From Bog-473 sp963707835 (GTDB taxonomy: Bacteria > Actinomycetota > Acidimicrobiia > Acidimicrobiales > RAAP-2), in the NCBI GenBank assembly GCA_963707835.1, contig CAVPRI010000001.1:1364001-1428000 (forward strand): a stretch of 64,000 bases of DNA, written 5' to 3'. Below are positions 44,267-53,612 of the stretch, one piece after another; the stretch's first letter is position 1, and the number at the start of each line of letters is the position of its first letter. Made by a program: the position numbers and the translations under genes. Under the pieces are notes generated by a model. It was not told where the DNA came from. It made no database searches and saw nothing but the letters and a program-made list of their open reading frames with translations.

Positions 44267-45214
44267 TCAGCCGGCCTGGCCGAGCTGGTGCTCGATGGCG
44301 TCCAGCTGGGCCAGGCGACGCTCGAGCGTCGGGTGGGTGCGGAACAGGTTGCCAAAGCTGAACCCCCCGCCACCGCCCTGGGTGTCCCCGCTGGCCACGG
44401 CTGGCGTGAAGAAGAAGGCATTGAAGGGCTCGGCTGCCCGCAGGTCCTTGGTCGGGATCCGCCCCATCTCCCCGGTGATCTTGACCAGCGCCGAGGCGAG
44501 CAGGGAGGGGCGGCCGATGAGCAGGGCGCCCGAACGGTCGGCGGCCAGTTCCCGATAGCGAGAGAGCGCCATCGTCAGGAGGAAGCTCACGAAGTACACC
44601 ACGATCGAGACGAGCATGACGACCATCTCGACCAGGGCGGCCTGGCTCTGGTTGTTGTTGTTGCCGCCACCGCCTCCCCCGAAGAGCTCGGAGTAGAACA
44701 TCACTCTGGTGAGCAGCCCCGCGATCATGCCGAGGCCGCTGGCGATGGTCATGACCGCCACGTCGCGATGGGCCACGTGGGAGAGCTCGTGGGCGAGCAC
44801 GGCCTCCACCTCGGGTTCGTCGAGCCGGCGCAGCAACCCCGAGGTGCAGCACACCACCGCCGACTTGGGGCTGCGGCCCGTGGCGAACGCGTTGGGGATG
44901 TCGGTCGTGGCGATGGCCACCCTGGGCTTGGGCATGTCGGCCAATGCACACAGGCGGTCGACCACCCCGTGCAGCTCGGGGGCCTGCTCGGGGGTGACCT
45001 CGTGAGCGTGCATGGCGTACATGGCGATCTTGTCGCTGAACCAGTACTGGCAGAACAAGAGCGCGAACGCGATCACCAGGACGAAGACGAACGAGAGGCC
45101 CACCGCGATGAGGATGCCGACCACGGCCCCGTAGAGCACCACGAGGAAGAAGCCCGTCATGAGCATGCGGTAGGTGAGGCCCCGGTCCGGCTTGATGTTG
45201 CGCGAGATGGCCAT
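44267..45214 (-). CDS. htpX: Membrane zinc metalloprotease HtpX
   Basis: HtpX is a membrane M48 protease that removes misfolded membrane proteins. The 315-residue protein has two N-terminal helices (MLMTGFFLVVLYGAVVGILI and FVLVIAFALLFCQYWF), the zinc motif VLAHELSHVAHRDVAVMT (HEXXH) and a third zinc ligand region RYRELAADRSGALL. A glycine/asparagine-rich loop at about 190 (GGGGGGNNNN) is unusual. The ATG overlaps the pspA stop (ATGA), so the two are coupled. Confidence 0.95.
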   Translation of the reverse strand: MAISRNIKPDRGLTYRMLMTGFFLVVLYGAVVGILIAVGLSFVFVLVIAFALLFCQYWFSDKIAMYAMHAHEVTPEQAPELHGVVDRLCALADMPKPRVAIATTDIPNAFATGRSPKSAVVCCTSGLLRRLDEPEVEAVLAHELSHVAHRDVAVMTIASGLGMIAGLLTRVMFYSELFGGGGGGNNNNQSQAALVEMVVMLVSIVVYFVSFLLTMALSRYRELAADRSGALLIGRPSLLASALVKITGEMGRIPTKDLRAAEPFNAFFFTPAVASGDTQGGGGGFSFGNLFRTHPTLERRLAQLDAIEHQLGQAG

Positions 45215-46026
45215 CAGGCGCTCTCACCTCCCGTCCCCCCCGATTCGCTTGCCCGTTCGGCGGCCTGTCCCGCTGCGGGCTCGGCTGCCGGCAGGGCTGC
45301 CGCGGCGTCGGTGCCGTCACCGGTGCTCGAGCCCAGCTCGGCCCTGAGTGCCGCCAGCTCGGTGTCCACCTGGGAGGTCGACGACACCTTGTCGAGCTCC
45401 TTTTGGATGTCGTCGACCGGATGGGTCAGGTCGTCGAGCGCACCGGAGGCCAGCAGCTCGTCGAGTGCTCCAGCGCGCGCCTGCATGGACTCGATCTTGT
45501 CCTGGGCCCTCTGCATGGTGGCGCCGGCGTTGCCCATGGAGCTCGAGATCCCCGACACGGCCTCGCCGACCTTGGTCTGGGCCTCGGCTGCGGTGTACGA
45601 CGCCTTGAGCGTCTCCTTCTGGGTGCGGAACCGCTCGACGCGGGCCTGGAGCTCCTGGGAGGTCTGGACCAGCTTCTGCTCCTGCTCGCTGATCTGGTCG
45701 TGCTGGGTCTTGAGCTCGGCCAGTTGCTCGCCCAGGGCGGCCCGCCGCGTGAGCGCCTCGCGGGCCAGGTCCTCGTTGCCCTGCGCCAGGGCGGCCTTGG
45801 CCTGGCCCTGGAGCTTGTCGGCCTGCTTCTGGAGCTGCTGGGCCTGCAGCTCGATCCGTTTGCGCGCCGTGGCCACGTCGGCCACACCGCGTCGTACCTT
45901 CTGGAGCTGCTCGAGCTGCTTCTCGTAGGACAGGTCGAGGGTGTCGCGCGGATCCTCCATCTTGTCCAGGGCCTTGTTGGCCTTGGACCGGAAGATGTCG
46001 CGAATGCGACTGAACGTGCCTGCCAT
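45214..46026 (-). CDS. pspA: Phage shock protein A (PspA/IM30 family)
   Basis: PspA is an ESCRT-III-like protein that coats damaged inner membrane. The 270-residue product starts MAGTFSRIRDIFRSKANKAL with an amphipathic first helix, then a long coiled coil (EDPRDTLDLSYEKQLEQLQK, RRAALGEQLAELKTQHDQIS). The C-terminal 45 residues are Ala/Gly/Ser-rich and disordered, extra to the usual 220-230 residues. TATGCT lies 8 nt before the ATG, a leaderless signal. It heads pspA-htpX-pspAB and diverges from mca. Confidence 0.94.
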   Translation of the reverse strand: MAGTFSRIRDIFRSKANKALDKMEDPRDTLDLSYEKQLEQLQKVRRGVADVATARKRIELQAQQLQKQADKLQGQAKAALAQGNEDLAREALTRRAALGEQLAELKTQHDQISEQEQKLVQTSQELQARVERFRTQKETLKASYTAAEAQTKVGEAVSGISSSMGNAGATMQRAQDKIESMQARAGALDELLASGALDDLTHPVDDIQKELDKVSSTSQVDTELAALRAELGSSTGDGTDAAAALPAAEPAAGQAAERASESGGTGGESA

Positions 46027-46034
46027 GGACCATG

Positions 46035-46097
46035 AGCATAAGGCCAAGTGGGAGGGCAATGGCACCGGGCGCCCCTGGCCAGGGGCGCCGCTACGAT
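46035..46097. promoter_or_regulatory. Divergent -10 elements for pspA and mca
   Basis: On the minus strand TATGCT (46040-46035) is 8 nt from the pspA ATG. On the plus strand TACGAT (46092-46097) is 6 nt from the mca GTG. The genes are only 77 bp apart, so envelope-stress and thiol-stress functions share one control region. Confidence 0.5.
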
Positions 46098-46103
46098 CGG
46101 CTC

Positions 46104-46970
46104 GTGCCTGAGCAGCTCTGCCTCCTGTGCGTCCACGCGCACCCCGACGACGAGGCGTCCAAGGGGGCGCCCACCGTTGCCCGGTACCACGCCGAGGGTG
46201 TGCGGACCGTCCTGGTGTGCTGCACCGGGGGAGAGGAGGGCGAGATCCTCAACCCGGCTCTCGACACCGCCGAGGTACGGGCCGACATCGCCCGGGTCCG
46301 CCGGGCCGAACTCGACCGGGCCACGGCCATCATCGGCTACGACGAGACGGTGCTCCTGGGGTACCGGGACTCGGGCATGCCGGACTCCGAGGCCAACGCC
46401 CGGCCCGAGAGCTTCGCCCGGGCTCCCCTCGACGAGGCAGTGGGCCGCCTGGTGGCTGTGATCCGGCGCGAGCGCCCCCAGGTCGTCGTCACCTACGGCG
46501 AGGACCACAGCGGGTACCCGCACCCCGACCACATCCGGGTGCACGAGATCTCGGTCCTGGCCTTCGATGCCGCGGGCGACCCGGACTGCTTCCCGGAGGC
46601 CGGGCCTCCTCACGCCCCACAAAAGCTCTACTACTCGGTGTGGGCGGCCGAGCGGTTTCGCCAGATGCACGCCAAGTTCGGCGAGCTCGGCCTGGAGTCC
46701 CCCTACGACGAGAAATGGCTCGCCCGGCTCACCAGGGACGAACCGTTCACCACGACCATCGACGTGGCCGAGTACGCCGATGTGCGCACCGAGGCCCTCT
46801 TGGCCCACGCCTCCCAGGTCGACCCGACGTCGCCGTTCTGGTTCGGCCTGCCTCGCGAGGTGCTGCGGGAGATCCACCCCGTGGACGAGTACTGGCTGGC
46901 CCGGAGCCGAGTGGGCCCGACGGACGTGGTTGAAGACGACCTGTTCGCCGGCGTGCGCGCCGCGGGCTGA
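46104..46970 (+). CDS. mca: Mycothiol S-conjugate amidase
   Basis: Mca cleaves mycothiol conjugates of toxins into a mercapturic acid for export and GlcN-Ins for reuse. The 288-residue product has the zinc-binding CVHAHPDDEASKGAPTVARY (HPDDE), VLVCCTGGEEGEILNPALD, TYGEDHSGYPHPDHIRVHEI (third zinc ligand) and KLYYSVWAAERFRQMHAKFG. The lysine in EASKGAP is the residue that separates Mca from MshB. It implies that the cell makes mycothiol. The GTG was chosen by the -10 6 nt upstream; an open extension to 46032 is not conserved. Confidence 0.92.
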   Translation: MPEQLCLLCVHAHPDDEASKGAPTVARYHAEGVRTVLVCCTGGEEGEILNPALDTAEVRADIARVRRAELDRATAIIGYDETVLLGYRDSGMPDSEANARPESFARAPLDEAVGRLVAVIRRERPQVVVTYGEDHSGYPHPDHIRVHEISVLAFDAAGDPDCFPEAGPPHAPQKLYYSVWAAERFRQMHAKFGELGLESPYDEKWLARLTRDEPFTTTIDVAEYADVRTEALLAHASQVDPTSPFWFGLPREVLREIHPVDEYWLARSRVGPTDVVEDDLFAGVRAAG

Positions 46971-47003
46971 GCCCGGCGAACGTCGCTCGACCTCGCAACC
47001 AGA

Positions 47004-47849
47004 TCAGCTGACGGAGCGGGCCACCTCGCGCAGTGACCGGTGGCCGATGAGCGTGGCGCCGGCATCGCCGAGGGAGCGTTGCACCCACTCCTCCTCGCAG
47101 ATCATGCGGCGGTCGTCGACGCGACCCTCCCAGTCGACGGCGGCCAGCGACCGCAGCTCGGCGCTGTCGACTGCCGGGTGGAGCCGGAGCTCGGTCACGC
47201 CGGGCTCGAGCGCAGCGATCGCCTGCTCGAAGACCGCCCGCGAGCCGGCGCCCGGCACCGTCGTGCAGTGGTCGGCGAACACCACGCCCTCCCCGGCGGC
47301 GACGGTCCGGGCCGGGAAGCCCACGAAGCGCTCCATGTCGGCGTTCACCATGCGGACCGGGAGCCCGAAGTCGAGGGCCAGCTCGAGGTAGACGTCGAAG
47401 AACTCGGGCCGCAGCAGCAGCGCCCCCATGTGGGCGTCGAGGTGGCTCACGTCGAACCCCCACAGGATGGCCCGCTCGACCTGGGCCCGGCACTCGCGGC
47501 GGACCTCGTCGAGGTCGGCGTGATCCCACAGGTCCTCGAGCGTGCGGGGGAACCCCCCGTCCCCTCCGAGCAGCGAGGGGGCATGGGTGATGGGCCCCCA
47601 GCGGTAGAGCTCGAACTCCGCGGTGAGGGTGAGGTGCACCCCGACGTCTTCGCCTCGGTAGCGGCTGCTGGCCTCGCGGGCCCACGGGCAGGGGACCATG
47701 AGCGAGGCGCTGGTCACGGTGCCGCGGCCCAGGCAGTCGAAGACTCCGACGTTGGCCGAGTGGCACGATCCCAGATCGTCGGCATTGACGACCACCAGCT
47801 TGGCGTCCGCGCCGTAGCCGAGTCGTTGGGCCAGGTTCGGTTCGGCCAT
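47004..47849 (-). CDS. ChbG/YdjC-type carbohydrate deacetylase
   Basis: The 281-residue protein has LVVVNADDLGSCHSANVGVF (metal-binding NADDLG), DVGVHLTLTAEFELYRWGP (the VGVHL block) and VSHLDAHMGALLLRPEFFDV (the H-D-H motif). This is the YdjC family, TIM-barrel enzymes that remove acetyl groups from chito- or similar oligosaccharides. The substrate is not predictable. The ATG at 47849 follows the purE stop by 10 bp and has a GAGGA sequence upstream. No signal peptide. Confidence 0.85.
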   Translation of the reverse strand: MAEPNLAQRLGYGADAKLVVVNADDLGSCHSANVGVFDCLGRGTVTSASLMVPCPWAREASSRYRGEDVGVHLTLTAEFELYRWGPITHAPSLLGGDGGFPRTLEDLWDHADLDEVRRECRAQVERAILWGFDVSHLDAHMGALLLRPEFFDVYLELALDFGLPVRMVNADMERFVGFPARTVAAGEGVVFADHCTTVPGAGSRAVFEQAIAALEPGVTELRLHPAVDSAELRSLAAVDWEGRVDDRRMICEEEWVQRSLGDAGATLIGHRSLREVARSVS

Positions 47850-47859
47850 CCGTCGATCC

Positions 47860-48372
47860 TCAGCCTTCTGCCGGGGGAGCGCTGGACACGGCGGTGTCCT
47901 GCGCCTTCGCCTCGGCCGCGATCTCGGTCTGGAACGCCCCCATGGCGGTCGCCAGCGCGGGGTCCCCCAGGGCCAGGATGCGCACGGCGAGCAGACCCGC
48001 GTTGCGGGCCCCGTTGACGGCAACCGTGGCCACCGGGACGCCCCGGGGCATCTGCACGATGGAGAGCAGACTGTCGAGTCCGTCGAGGTGGGAGAGCGCC
48101 ACGGGGACGCCGATCACGGGCAACGTGGTGACCGAGGCCAGCATGCCGGGCAGGTGGGCCGCGCCGCCGGCACCGGCCACGATCACCCGCAGGCCGCGCC
48201 CCGCGGCCTCCTCGCCGTAGGCGATCATCTCGCGGGGGGTCCGGTGCGCCGAGACCACGCGGACCTCGTGGGGCACGCCGAAGCGCTCGAGGACCTCGCC
48301 TGCCCCTTGGAGCACGGGCAGGTCCGAGGCGCTGCCCATCACGATGCCGACCAGCGGCGACGGCCCGCTCAC
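47860..48372 (-). CDS. purE: N5-carboxyaminoimidazole ribonucleotide mutase
   Basis: PurE converts N5-CAIR to CAIR in purine synthesis. The 170-residue product has VGIVMGSASDLPVLQGAGEV, VVSAHRTPREMIAYGEEAAG (catalytic His), VIVAGAGGAAHLPGMLASVT and MPRGVPVATVAVNGARNAGL. The GTG start overlaps the purK stop by 4 bp. The open frame further upstream runs antisense or off-frame through purK and is not conserved. Confidence 0.95.
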   Translation of the reverse strand: MSGPSPLVGIVMGSASDLPVLQGAGEVLERFGVPHEVRVVSAHRTPREMIAYGEEAAGRGLRVIVAGAGGAAHLPGMLASVTTLPVIGVPVALSHLDGLDSLLSIVQMPRGVPVATVAVNGARNAGLLAVRILALGDPALATAMGAFQTEIAAEAKAQDTAVSSAPPAEG

Positions 48373-49596
48373 CGGGCCACCGCGGCCTCGGCCGGGAGCG
48401 GCGCGCCGGAGGTGCCGGGCAGCTCGATGCCATCGGGCACGGGTGTGCCGAGGGCGCGTGCCGCGGCCCAGGCCCGGGCCCGCACTGATTCGGCGTCGTC
48501 TCCGCACACGGTCACGTGCCCCAGTTTGCGTCCCGGACGGGGCTGCTTGCCATAGAGGTGCACGTGCACCCCCTCGACGGCCAGCGCGGCGGCCAGGCGG
48601 GCTGCTGGGTCGACGCCCTCGGGACCCCCGAACACGTTGACGCTGGCGACCTGAGGGTGCTGCGGAGCGGTGGATCCGAGCGGGAGGTCGAGCACCGCCC
48701 GGACGTGGTTCTCGAACTGTGAGGTCACGGCCCCCTCGATGGTCCAGTGGCCCGAGTTGTGTGGCCGGGTGGCCACCTCATTGACCAGGAGCCGCCCCTC
48801 GGACCAGAACAGCTCGACGGCCATCACGCCGACGGCGCCGGCGATCTCGGCCACCTTCTGTCCCAGCGAGGCCGCCGCTTCGAGCACTTCCGCCTCCAGG
48901 CGGCCCGGGACGAGTACCTCGCGGCACACGCCGCCCACCTGTGCCGTCTCGACGGCCGGCCACGCCACCACGGCACCCGAGGGCCGGCGGGCCACCAGGA
49001 CCGCCAGCTCCGCATCGAGCGGGAGCAACTCCTCGACCACGACCTGGCCCGCCACGCTCGCCAGGACCTCCTCGGCGGCCGTCCGGTCGTCCACCGGCCA
49101 GACGCCCTTGCCGTCGTAGCCCCCTCGTGCCGATTTGAGCACCACGGGCCAATCGTGGGTCTCGGCGAACGCCGCGACGGCATCGGCCCCCGTTGCAGCT
49201 GGCGAGCTCTCGATCACGGCGTAGGCGGGGATGGGTACACCCGCCCGATCGAGCACGGTGCGCATCCGCGCCTTGTCGACGGCGAGCTCGAGCGCCCCGG
49301 CGTCGGGGTGGACGACCGTTCCCGCATCGGCCAGCGCGGCGACCAGACCCAGGTCGACCTGCTCGTGGTCGAACGTGACGACGCCACACTGGCTCGCAAA
49401 GGCCCGGAGCTCCTCGAACACGAACGGCGAGCCGATCACGACCTCGGTGGCCACGGCACAGGCGGCGTCGCCGGTGCGCTCGGCCAGGACGGCCACCGAC
49501 AGGCCGAGCGCGCTCGGCGGCCTCTCCGGCCATGCGGGCCAGCTGTCCCGCGCCGACGAACCCGAGGTCACAGCGAAAGGGGCTCGGCGCCGGCAC
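48369..49596 (-). CDS. purK: N5-carboxyaminoimidazole ribonucleotide synthase, frameshifted near the N-terminus
   Basis: PurK makes N5-CAIR from AIR, bicarbonate and ATP. From about 49505 to the stop the frame reads LSVAVLAERTGDAACAVATE, VVLKSARGGYDGKGVWPVDD and VATRPHNSGHWTIEGAVTSQ, all PurK motifs (ATP-grasp). The true N-terminus, DLGFVGAGQLARMAGEAAER, lies in the next frame and starts at GTG 49596. The GTG follows a TAGTCT hexamer by 7 nt, a good leaderless start. One extra base near 49503-49512 breaks the frame. Since purE is intact and the gene is otherwise perfect, a sequence error is likely. Confidence 0.88.
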
Positions 49597-49622
49597 AACG
49601 GGCAGACTAGGCGCGGGTCGGT

Positions 49623-50225
49623 TCAGAGCTCGCGGACCAGCACGTCGCCGAGGGGGAGCGTCTTGTCGCGGCACCTCCTCTTCTTGCGCCGGCCTGCCGG
49701 TCCTGAGGCGACCACGTTGACGATCGGTCGCAGGCCGAGCCCGAGGACCGAGCCGATCATCGCTCCGCCGATCACGTCGGTGGGGTGGTGGGCGCGCAGG
49801 TGGACGCGGCTGGCCGCCACGGCCGAGGCGAAGCACACGTTGGCCGCCGTTTGGGTGTCCGAGTCGGCCAGCACGAAGGCCGTGCAGAAGGCGGCCAGCG
49901 TGTGGCCGCTCGGGAAGCTGCTGCTCGACGGGGCGCGCACGACGGCATCGAGGTGGTCGTCGGGCCGCTGGCGCTCGACGGCCGCCTTGACGGTGCGGCT
50001 CACCACGAGCGAGGAGACCCCGGCCACGCCGAGCGCCACCACGGCGCGCCGGCGGGCGGGGCCACGGTGTCGCGCCTTGAGCGCGGCCAGGAGCACCCAC
50101 ACCAGGCCATAGTCGGCCAGGTTGGAAAGCGCCGCCGCGGCGCGGTCGAAGCCCGGCCGGCCGCGGAGTGGTTCGAACGCGGCGTCGACGGTGCGGTCCA
50201 CCGTGGTCATGGTCGGAAGGCTCAT
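49623..50225 (-). CDS. PAP2-family membrane phosphatase
   Basis: The 200-residue protein has the three PAP2 motifs: KAAVERQRPDD, SFPSGHTLAAFCTAF and SRVHLRAHHPTDVIGG, around four to five hydrophobic helices. Such enzymes remove phosphate from phosphatidic acid, undecaprenyl pyrophosphate or prenyl phosphates at the outer membrane face. The ATG at 50225 overlaps the stop of the RecB-like nuclease by 4 bp; longer in-frame extensions run antisense to other genes. The basic C-terminus (GRRKKRRCR) is cytoplasmic or membrane-near. Confidence 0.9.
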   Translation of the reverse strand: MSLPTMTTVDRTVDAAFEPLRGRPGFDRAAAALSNLADYGLVWVLLAALKARHRGPARRRAVVALGVAGVSSLVVSRTVKAAVERQRPDDHLDAVVRAPSSSSFPSGHTLAAFCTAFVLADSDTQTAANVCFASAVAASRVHLRAHHPTDVIGGAMIGSVLGLGLRPIVNVVASGPAGRRKKRRCRDKTLPLGDVLVREL

Positions 50226-51062
50226 GCGAGGATGCGCTCCATCGTGGTGGGTTGGTCGGCCGACGCCGTCCCGGTGCCGCCGGTTGTGGGCGCTCCGGGG
50301 AAGGCCGGACACGACGGCTTGAAGTGGCAGGAAGAGCAGAGGGGTCCCACGCTCGGTCGGAAGTCCTCGGAGGCGCAGGCGCGCTCGATGGCCGACCACA
50401 CCGCAGAGGCCCGCCTGCGCTGTCCCCGAATGGTCTGGGCCGACGCCACGGTTGCGATGGTGATGGGCTGGCGCAGGTAGAGCAGGCGGACCTCGGCCGG
50501 CGCACGGCCGAGGAGGCTCTCGCAGAGGAGCGCATAGGTGTGGACGCCCCCCATGGAGCCACGCTCGTACCGTTCCGAGGGCGCCCGCCCGGTCTTGTAG
50601 TCCACCACGATCAGCTCCCCGTCCGGGCCGATGTCGAGCCGGTCGATGATGCCCCGCAGGCGCATCCCGTCGACCACGGTCTCGACCCCGAGCTCGACCG
50701 CGATCGGTGTGGGTCGCGTTGGGGTCCTCGAGCCGGAAGTAATTGTCCATGAGCGTCCGGGCATCGCCGAGGAAGGCACGGGCACCGTCGTCGTCGAGGC
50801 CGAGCTCGGCGAACTCCGGGTCCAGCCCGAGGGCCTCCCACGAGGCGGTCAGGGCGTCCGCCGCCGCCGCCGGAGTCCGGGCGCCGGGAGGGTAGTGCCA
50901 GAACAGGTGCTCGAGCGTGGCGTGGACCAGGGTGCCCTTGAGGGCGTGGGGCGATGGGGGCTCGGGCCGGCGCTCGATCTGCGAGTAGCGGAAGGCCAGC
51001 GGGCAGTTGGTGAAGGCGGTGACCTTCGACGGCGTCAGCGTACGCGGAGGGTCGAGCGCCAT
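50222..51062 (-). CDS. RecB-family PD-(D/E)XK nuclease with Fe-S cysteines, frameshifted
   Basis: The first part (51062 to about 50720) reads TLTPSKVTAFTNCPLAFRYS and ALKGTLVHATLEHLFWHYPP. The second part, in the next frame to the stop, reads MRLRGIIDRLDIGPDGELIV, VDYKTGRAPSERYE and CSSCHFKPSCPAF. Joined they form a typical 280-residue PD-(D/E)XK exonuclease, with the D...D-K active site (IIDRLD, VVDYKTG) and four cysteines that would hold a 4Fe-4S cluster as in AddB and Cas4. One base is wrong at about 50702-50722. TATCCT sits 7 nt before the ATG. Partner helicases are not nearby. Confidence 0.82.
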
Positions 51063-51085
51063 CCCCGCCAGGATACGGGTAGAAC

Positions 51086-51361
51086 GTGGGCGTGGCCGAC
51101 CTCTGCCGCAAGACCAGTTGGGCCGGGCTGCGGCCCGGCGATCCCGTTCAGGTCCATGGCACCCGCATCCGCGGTGCCGTGTGGGAGTTCGTGGCCCACG
51201 TGACCAACGAGGACACGGGGGAGGCGTGGGTGGAGGTGGTCGGAGGCCGGTCCGGCGACCGCGCCGTGCGGTCGTTCCGTCCCGATCAGCTCTACGCCGC
51301 CTCGGCCCGTCCGGGGAAGGATCCCTCGCTGGCCGACGCCCCCGGGCTCCCCTTGAACTGA
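51086..51361 (+). CDS. Small conserved hypothetical protein
   Basis: The 91-residue product (LRPGDPVQVHGTRIRGAVWE, FVAHVTNEDTGEAWVEVVGG, RSGDRAVRSFRPDQLYA) looks like a small beta-barrel domain with hydrophobic strands and no membrane span. I recognise no family. It diverges from the RecB-like gene across 23 bp and precedes the channel-like gene by 47 bp. The GTG at 51086 or the GTG at 51092 may be the start. Confidence 0.5.
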   Translation: MGVADLCRKTSWAGLRPGDPVQVHGTRIRGAVWEFVAHVTNEDTGEAWVEVVGGRSGDRAVRSFRPDQLYAASARPGKDPSLADAPGLPLN

Positions 51362-51408
51362 TCGCGCCGGCCGGGCTGTCGGGCTCGGGCACATGGGAAG
51401 ATGGCGCC

Positions 51409-52557
51409 GTGGAGCCGATCGCCCGCCTGGTGGCCCTTGTCGCGGGCATCGCGATCGTGGCGGCCACGGCATGGAGCGTGTTCACCTCGCTCGTCGTCCC
51501 ACGTGTCACGTCCTCCCCGGCCATGCGGCTCCTGGCCCGGGTCCTCGGGGGGTCGGCCCGGAGGCTGGCCCCGCGCCTGCCGGACTACGAGGCGCGCGAC
51601 CACGTCCTGTCCTTCGTGGGGCCGGCCGCCATGGTGGCGCTCTTCGTGTTCTGGCTGGGCGCCCTCGTGGTCGGCTTCGCGCTGATCGAGTGGTGGACCG
51701 CCGGCGTCGACTTCGCCACCGCCCTGGGGATCTCGGGGTCGTCGGTCTTCACCCTGGGCATCGTCTCCTCGGACCGGGCGGGCCCTCGCGCCATCGAGGT
51801 GGCATCCGCCGGCATCGGGCTGCTCGTGGTGGCCCTCGAGATCGCCTACCTTCCGGCGCTCTACAGCCAGTTCTCCACCCGCGAGACCGAGGTGACGCTG
51901 CTCGAATCCCGTTCCGGCACCCCCGCCTGGGGGCCTGAGATCCTGGCCCGACACCACTGGCTCGACACCATGGACGAGCTGCCCCCGCTGTATGCCGACT
52001 GGGAGCGATGGGCCGCCGCGGTCTCCGAGAGCCACGCCAACTACCCGAGCCTCATCTGGTTCCGCTCGCCGGTGGCCGCCCGGAGCTGGCTGGTGGCGCT
52101 GGTCGCAATGATGGATTCGGCGGCTCTGTACCACGCGGTGAGCCCGGGGCTGGCGCCGCGTCAGGGCCGGCTCTGCCTGCGCATGGGTATCACCTGCCTG
52201 CGCTCGATGGCCCGTGCGCTCCGCATCCCCTACGACGAGGATCCGCTGCCGACGGCGGGCCTTCGTCTCAGCCGCGCCGAGTTCGACGACGGGTACCAGC
52301 GGCTGGAGGCGGTCGAGTTCCCACTCGAGCGCGATGCCGACGAGGCCTGGCGCCACTTCCAGGGCTGGCGGGTCAACTACGAGCCGATCGTCGACGCCCT
52401 CACCGTGCTGGTCGCTCCGCCGCCGGCGCCATGGTTCGCCGAGCGTCCCGAGCTCGGCGAGGCGGGCCGGCCCGAGGTCCTCAACCGGACTCCTGACGAG
52501 CCGGGGGGCGCCCAGGTCTTCGATTTCGGTTTCCGGAACAGGCGGAAGAAGGATTAG
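51409..52557 (+). CDS. Membrane protein with ion-channel-like N-terminal domain
   Basis: The 382-residue protein has about four hydrophobic segments in its first 170 residues: ARLVALVAGIAIVAATAWSV, FVGPAAMVALFVFWLGALVV, a pore-loop-like FATALGISGSSVFTLGIVSS and ASAGIGLLVVALEIAYLPAL. The two-helix-plus-loop arrangement resembles Ion_trans_2 potassium channels, but the selectivity motif TVGYG is not present (TLGIVSS instead). The C-terminal 210 residues are cytosolic, helical and Trp-rich. The function is unproved. The GTG at 51409 begins just before the first helix. Confidence 0.6.
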   Translation: MEPIARLVALVAGIAIVAATAWSVFTSLVVPRVTSSPAMRLLARVLGGSARRLAPRLPDYEARDHVLSFVGPAAMVALFVFWLGALVVGFALIEWWTAGVDFATALGISGSSVFTLGIVSSDRAGPRAIEVASAGIGLLVVALEIAYLPALYSQFSTRETEVTLLESRSGTPAWGPEILARHHWLDTMDELPPLYADWERWAAAVSESHANYPSLIWFRSPVAARSWLVALVAMMDSAALYHAVSPGLAPRQGRLCLRMGITCLRSMARALRIPYDEDPLPTAGLRLSRAEFDDGYQRLEAVEFPLERDADEAWRHFQGWRVNYEPIVDALTVLVAPPPAPWFAERPELGEAGRPEVLNRTPDEPGGAQVFDFGFRNRRKKD

Positions 52558-52653
52558 ACTCCGCTGGTCCGATTCGCCGTCCACGACCACCGATGCGGAC
52601 CGCGAACACTGTGCCGCGACAGAACGCGGCGCACCGGCACTCAGACCCGCACC

Positions 52654-52962
52654 ATGTCCTCGACGCTCGAGTCCACCATCGCCCAACCCGCCGTCCTCGC
52701 CGACGAGGACATCGCGGCCTTCTTCGCCTTCGAGGATCTCTGGGCGGTCGTCGTCTGGAACGACGATGTCACGACGTTCCAGACGGTGATCGAGGCCTTC
52801 GTGGAGATCTTCGGCCACACCGTCGAGCGGGCGGACGAGCTCGCGTGGCGCATTCACCGGACCGGCAAGGCGGTGGCGGCCGTCCGGCCCAAGGACGAGG
52901 CGGAGACGGCGGTGCAGGCCCTGCACGGTCGCAAGATCCAGGCGACCCTGGCGCGCGCCTAG
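52654..52962 (+). CDS. clpS: ATP-dependent Clp protease adaptor ClpS
   Basis: ClpS delivers N-degron proteins to ClpAP/ClpCP. The 102-residue product has LWAVVVWNDDVTTFQTVIEA, where NDD is the core of the N-degron pocket, then FVEIFGHTVERADELAWRIH and GKAVAAVRPKDEAETAVQAL, as in the family (W-V-V-W-DD...M-VH--G-A-V). Length is normal. No SD is seen before the ATG at 52654. It converges on the acetyltransferase with a 4-bp overlap. Confidence 0.92.
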   Translation: MSSTLESTIAQPAVLADEDIAAFFAFEDLWAVVVWNDDVTTFQTVIEAFVEIFGHTVERADELAWRIHRTGKAVAAVRPKDEAETAVQALHGRKIQATLARA

Positions 52963-53612
52963 CGCTGAGCGCCCTGGGCAAGGCGGTCCAGGAGGCCTGC
53001 CTTCACGTCGGGCCACTCGGCCAGGACGATGGAATAGCGGGCCGAGGTTCGCACGGTGTCGTCCGTGCCAGGAAGATCGGCGCGAATGATCCCGTCCAGG
53101 CGCGCTCCGATGCGCTCGAGGGCCGCTCGGCGAGCGCGTGTTGCGCACGTCGGTCCGCAACCCGACTCGGTGCACCGCCCAGTCCTCGAGGGCATGGGTC
53201 AAGAGCAGCAGCTTGGTCTCGGTGTTGACGGCGGTGCGCTGAGCCGACGGGGTGAGCCAGGAGTGGCCGAGATCGGTGACGTCAGGGAGGCCGTGTCGTT
53301 GGTGAGGTGATTCGGGAGGCCACTGCCAGTGCTCCATGCGGTAGAAGCGGGTCGAACCGACGACCTGACCGCCGGGGTGCGCACGCCGCCCGGCTCCAGA
53401 CGCACGATGGCGAACGGCAGCTGGGTGCCTTCTGCCTGCTGTTCGAGGGCCCGGCGCACATAGTCGGCCGCCTCGGCGAGCCCGTCGGGCACGGTGGTCC
53501 ATCCGAAGGTGCTGCGGTCACCGGATGCCGCCGTGGCCAGGCCGGCGACGTGGGATTCGCCGAGCGGCTCGAGCCGGACGAACCGACCCTCGAGGGTGAC
53601 CGGCTCAGGCAT
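52959..53612 (-). pseudogene. RimJ/RimL-type GNAT acetyltransferase split over three frames
   Basis: Three consecutive frames together form one GNAT protein of about 215 residues. The N-terminal frame reads PVTLEGRFVRLEPLGESHVA and FGWTTVPDGLAEAADYVRRA. From about 53380 a second frame reads GGQVVGSTRFYRMEHWQWPP and LGHSWLTPSAQRTAVNTETK. From about 53130 the third reads RAALERIGARLDGIIRADLP and TSARYSIVLAEWPDVKAGLL. This order is exactly that of RimL-like N-acetyltransferases (E-G-W, then NTRS-RA-ERIGA). Two single-base changes are needed; whether they are real or errors cannot be told here. Confidence 0.75.
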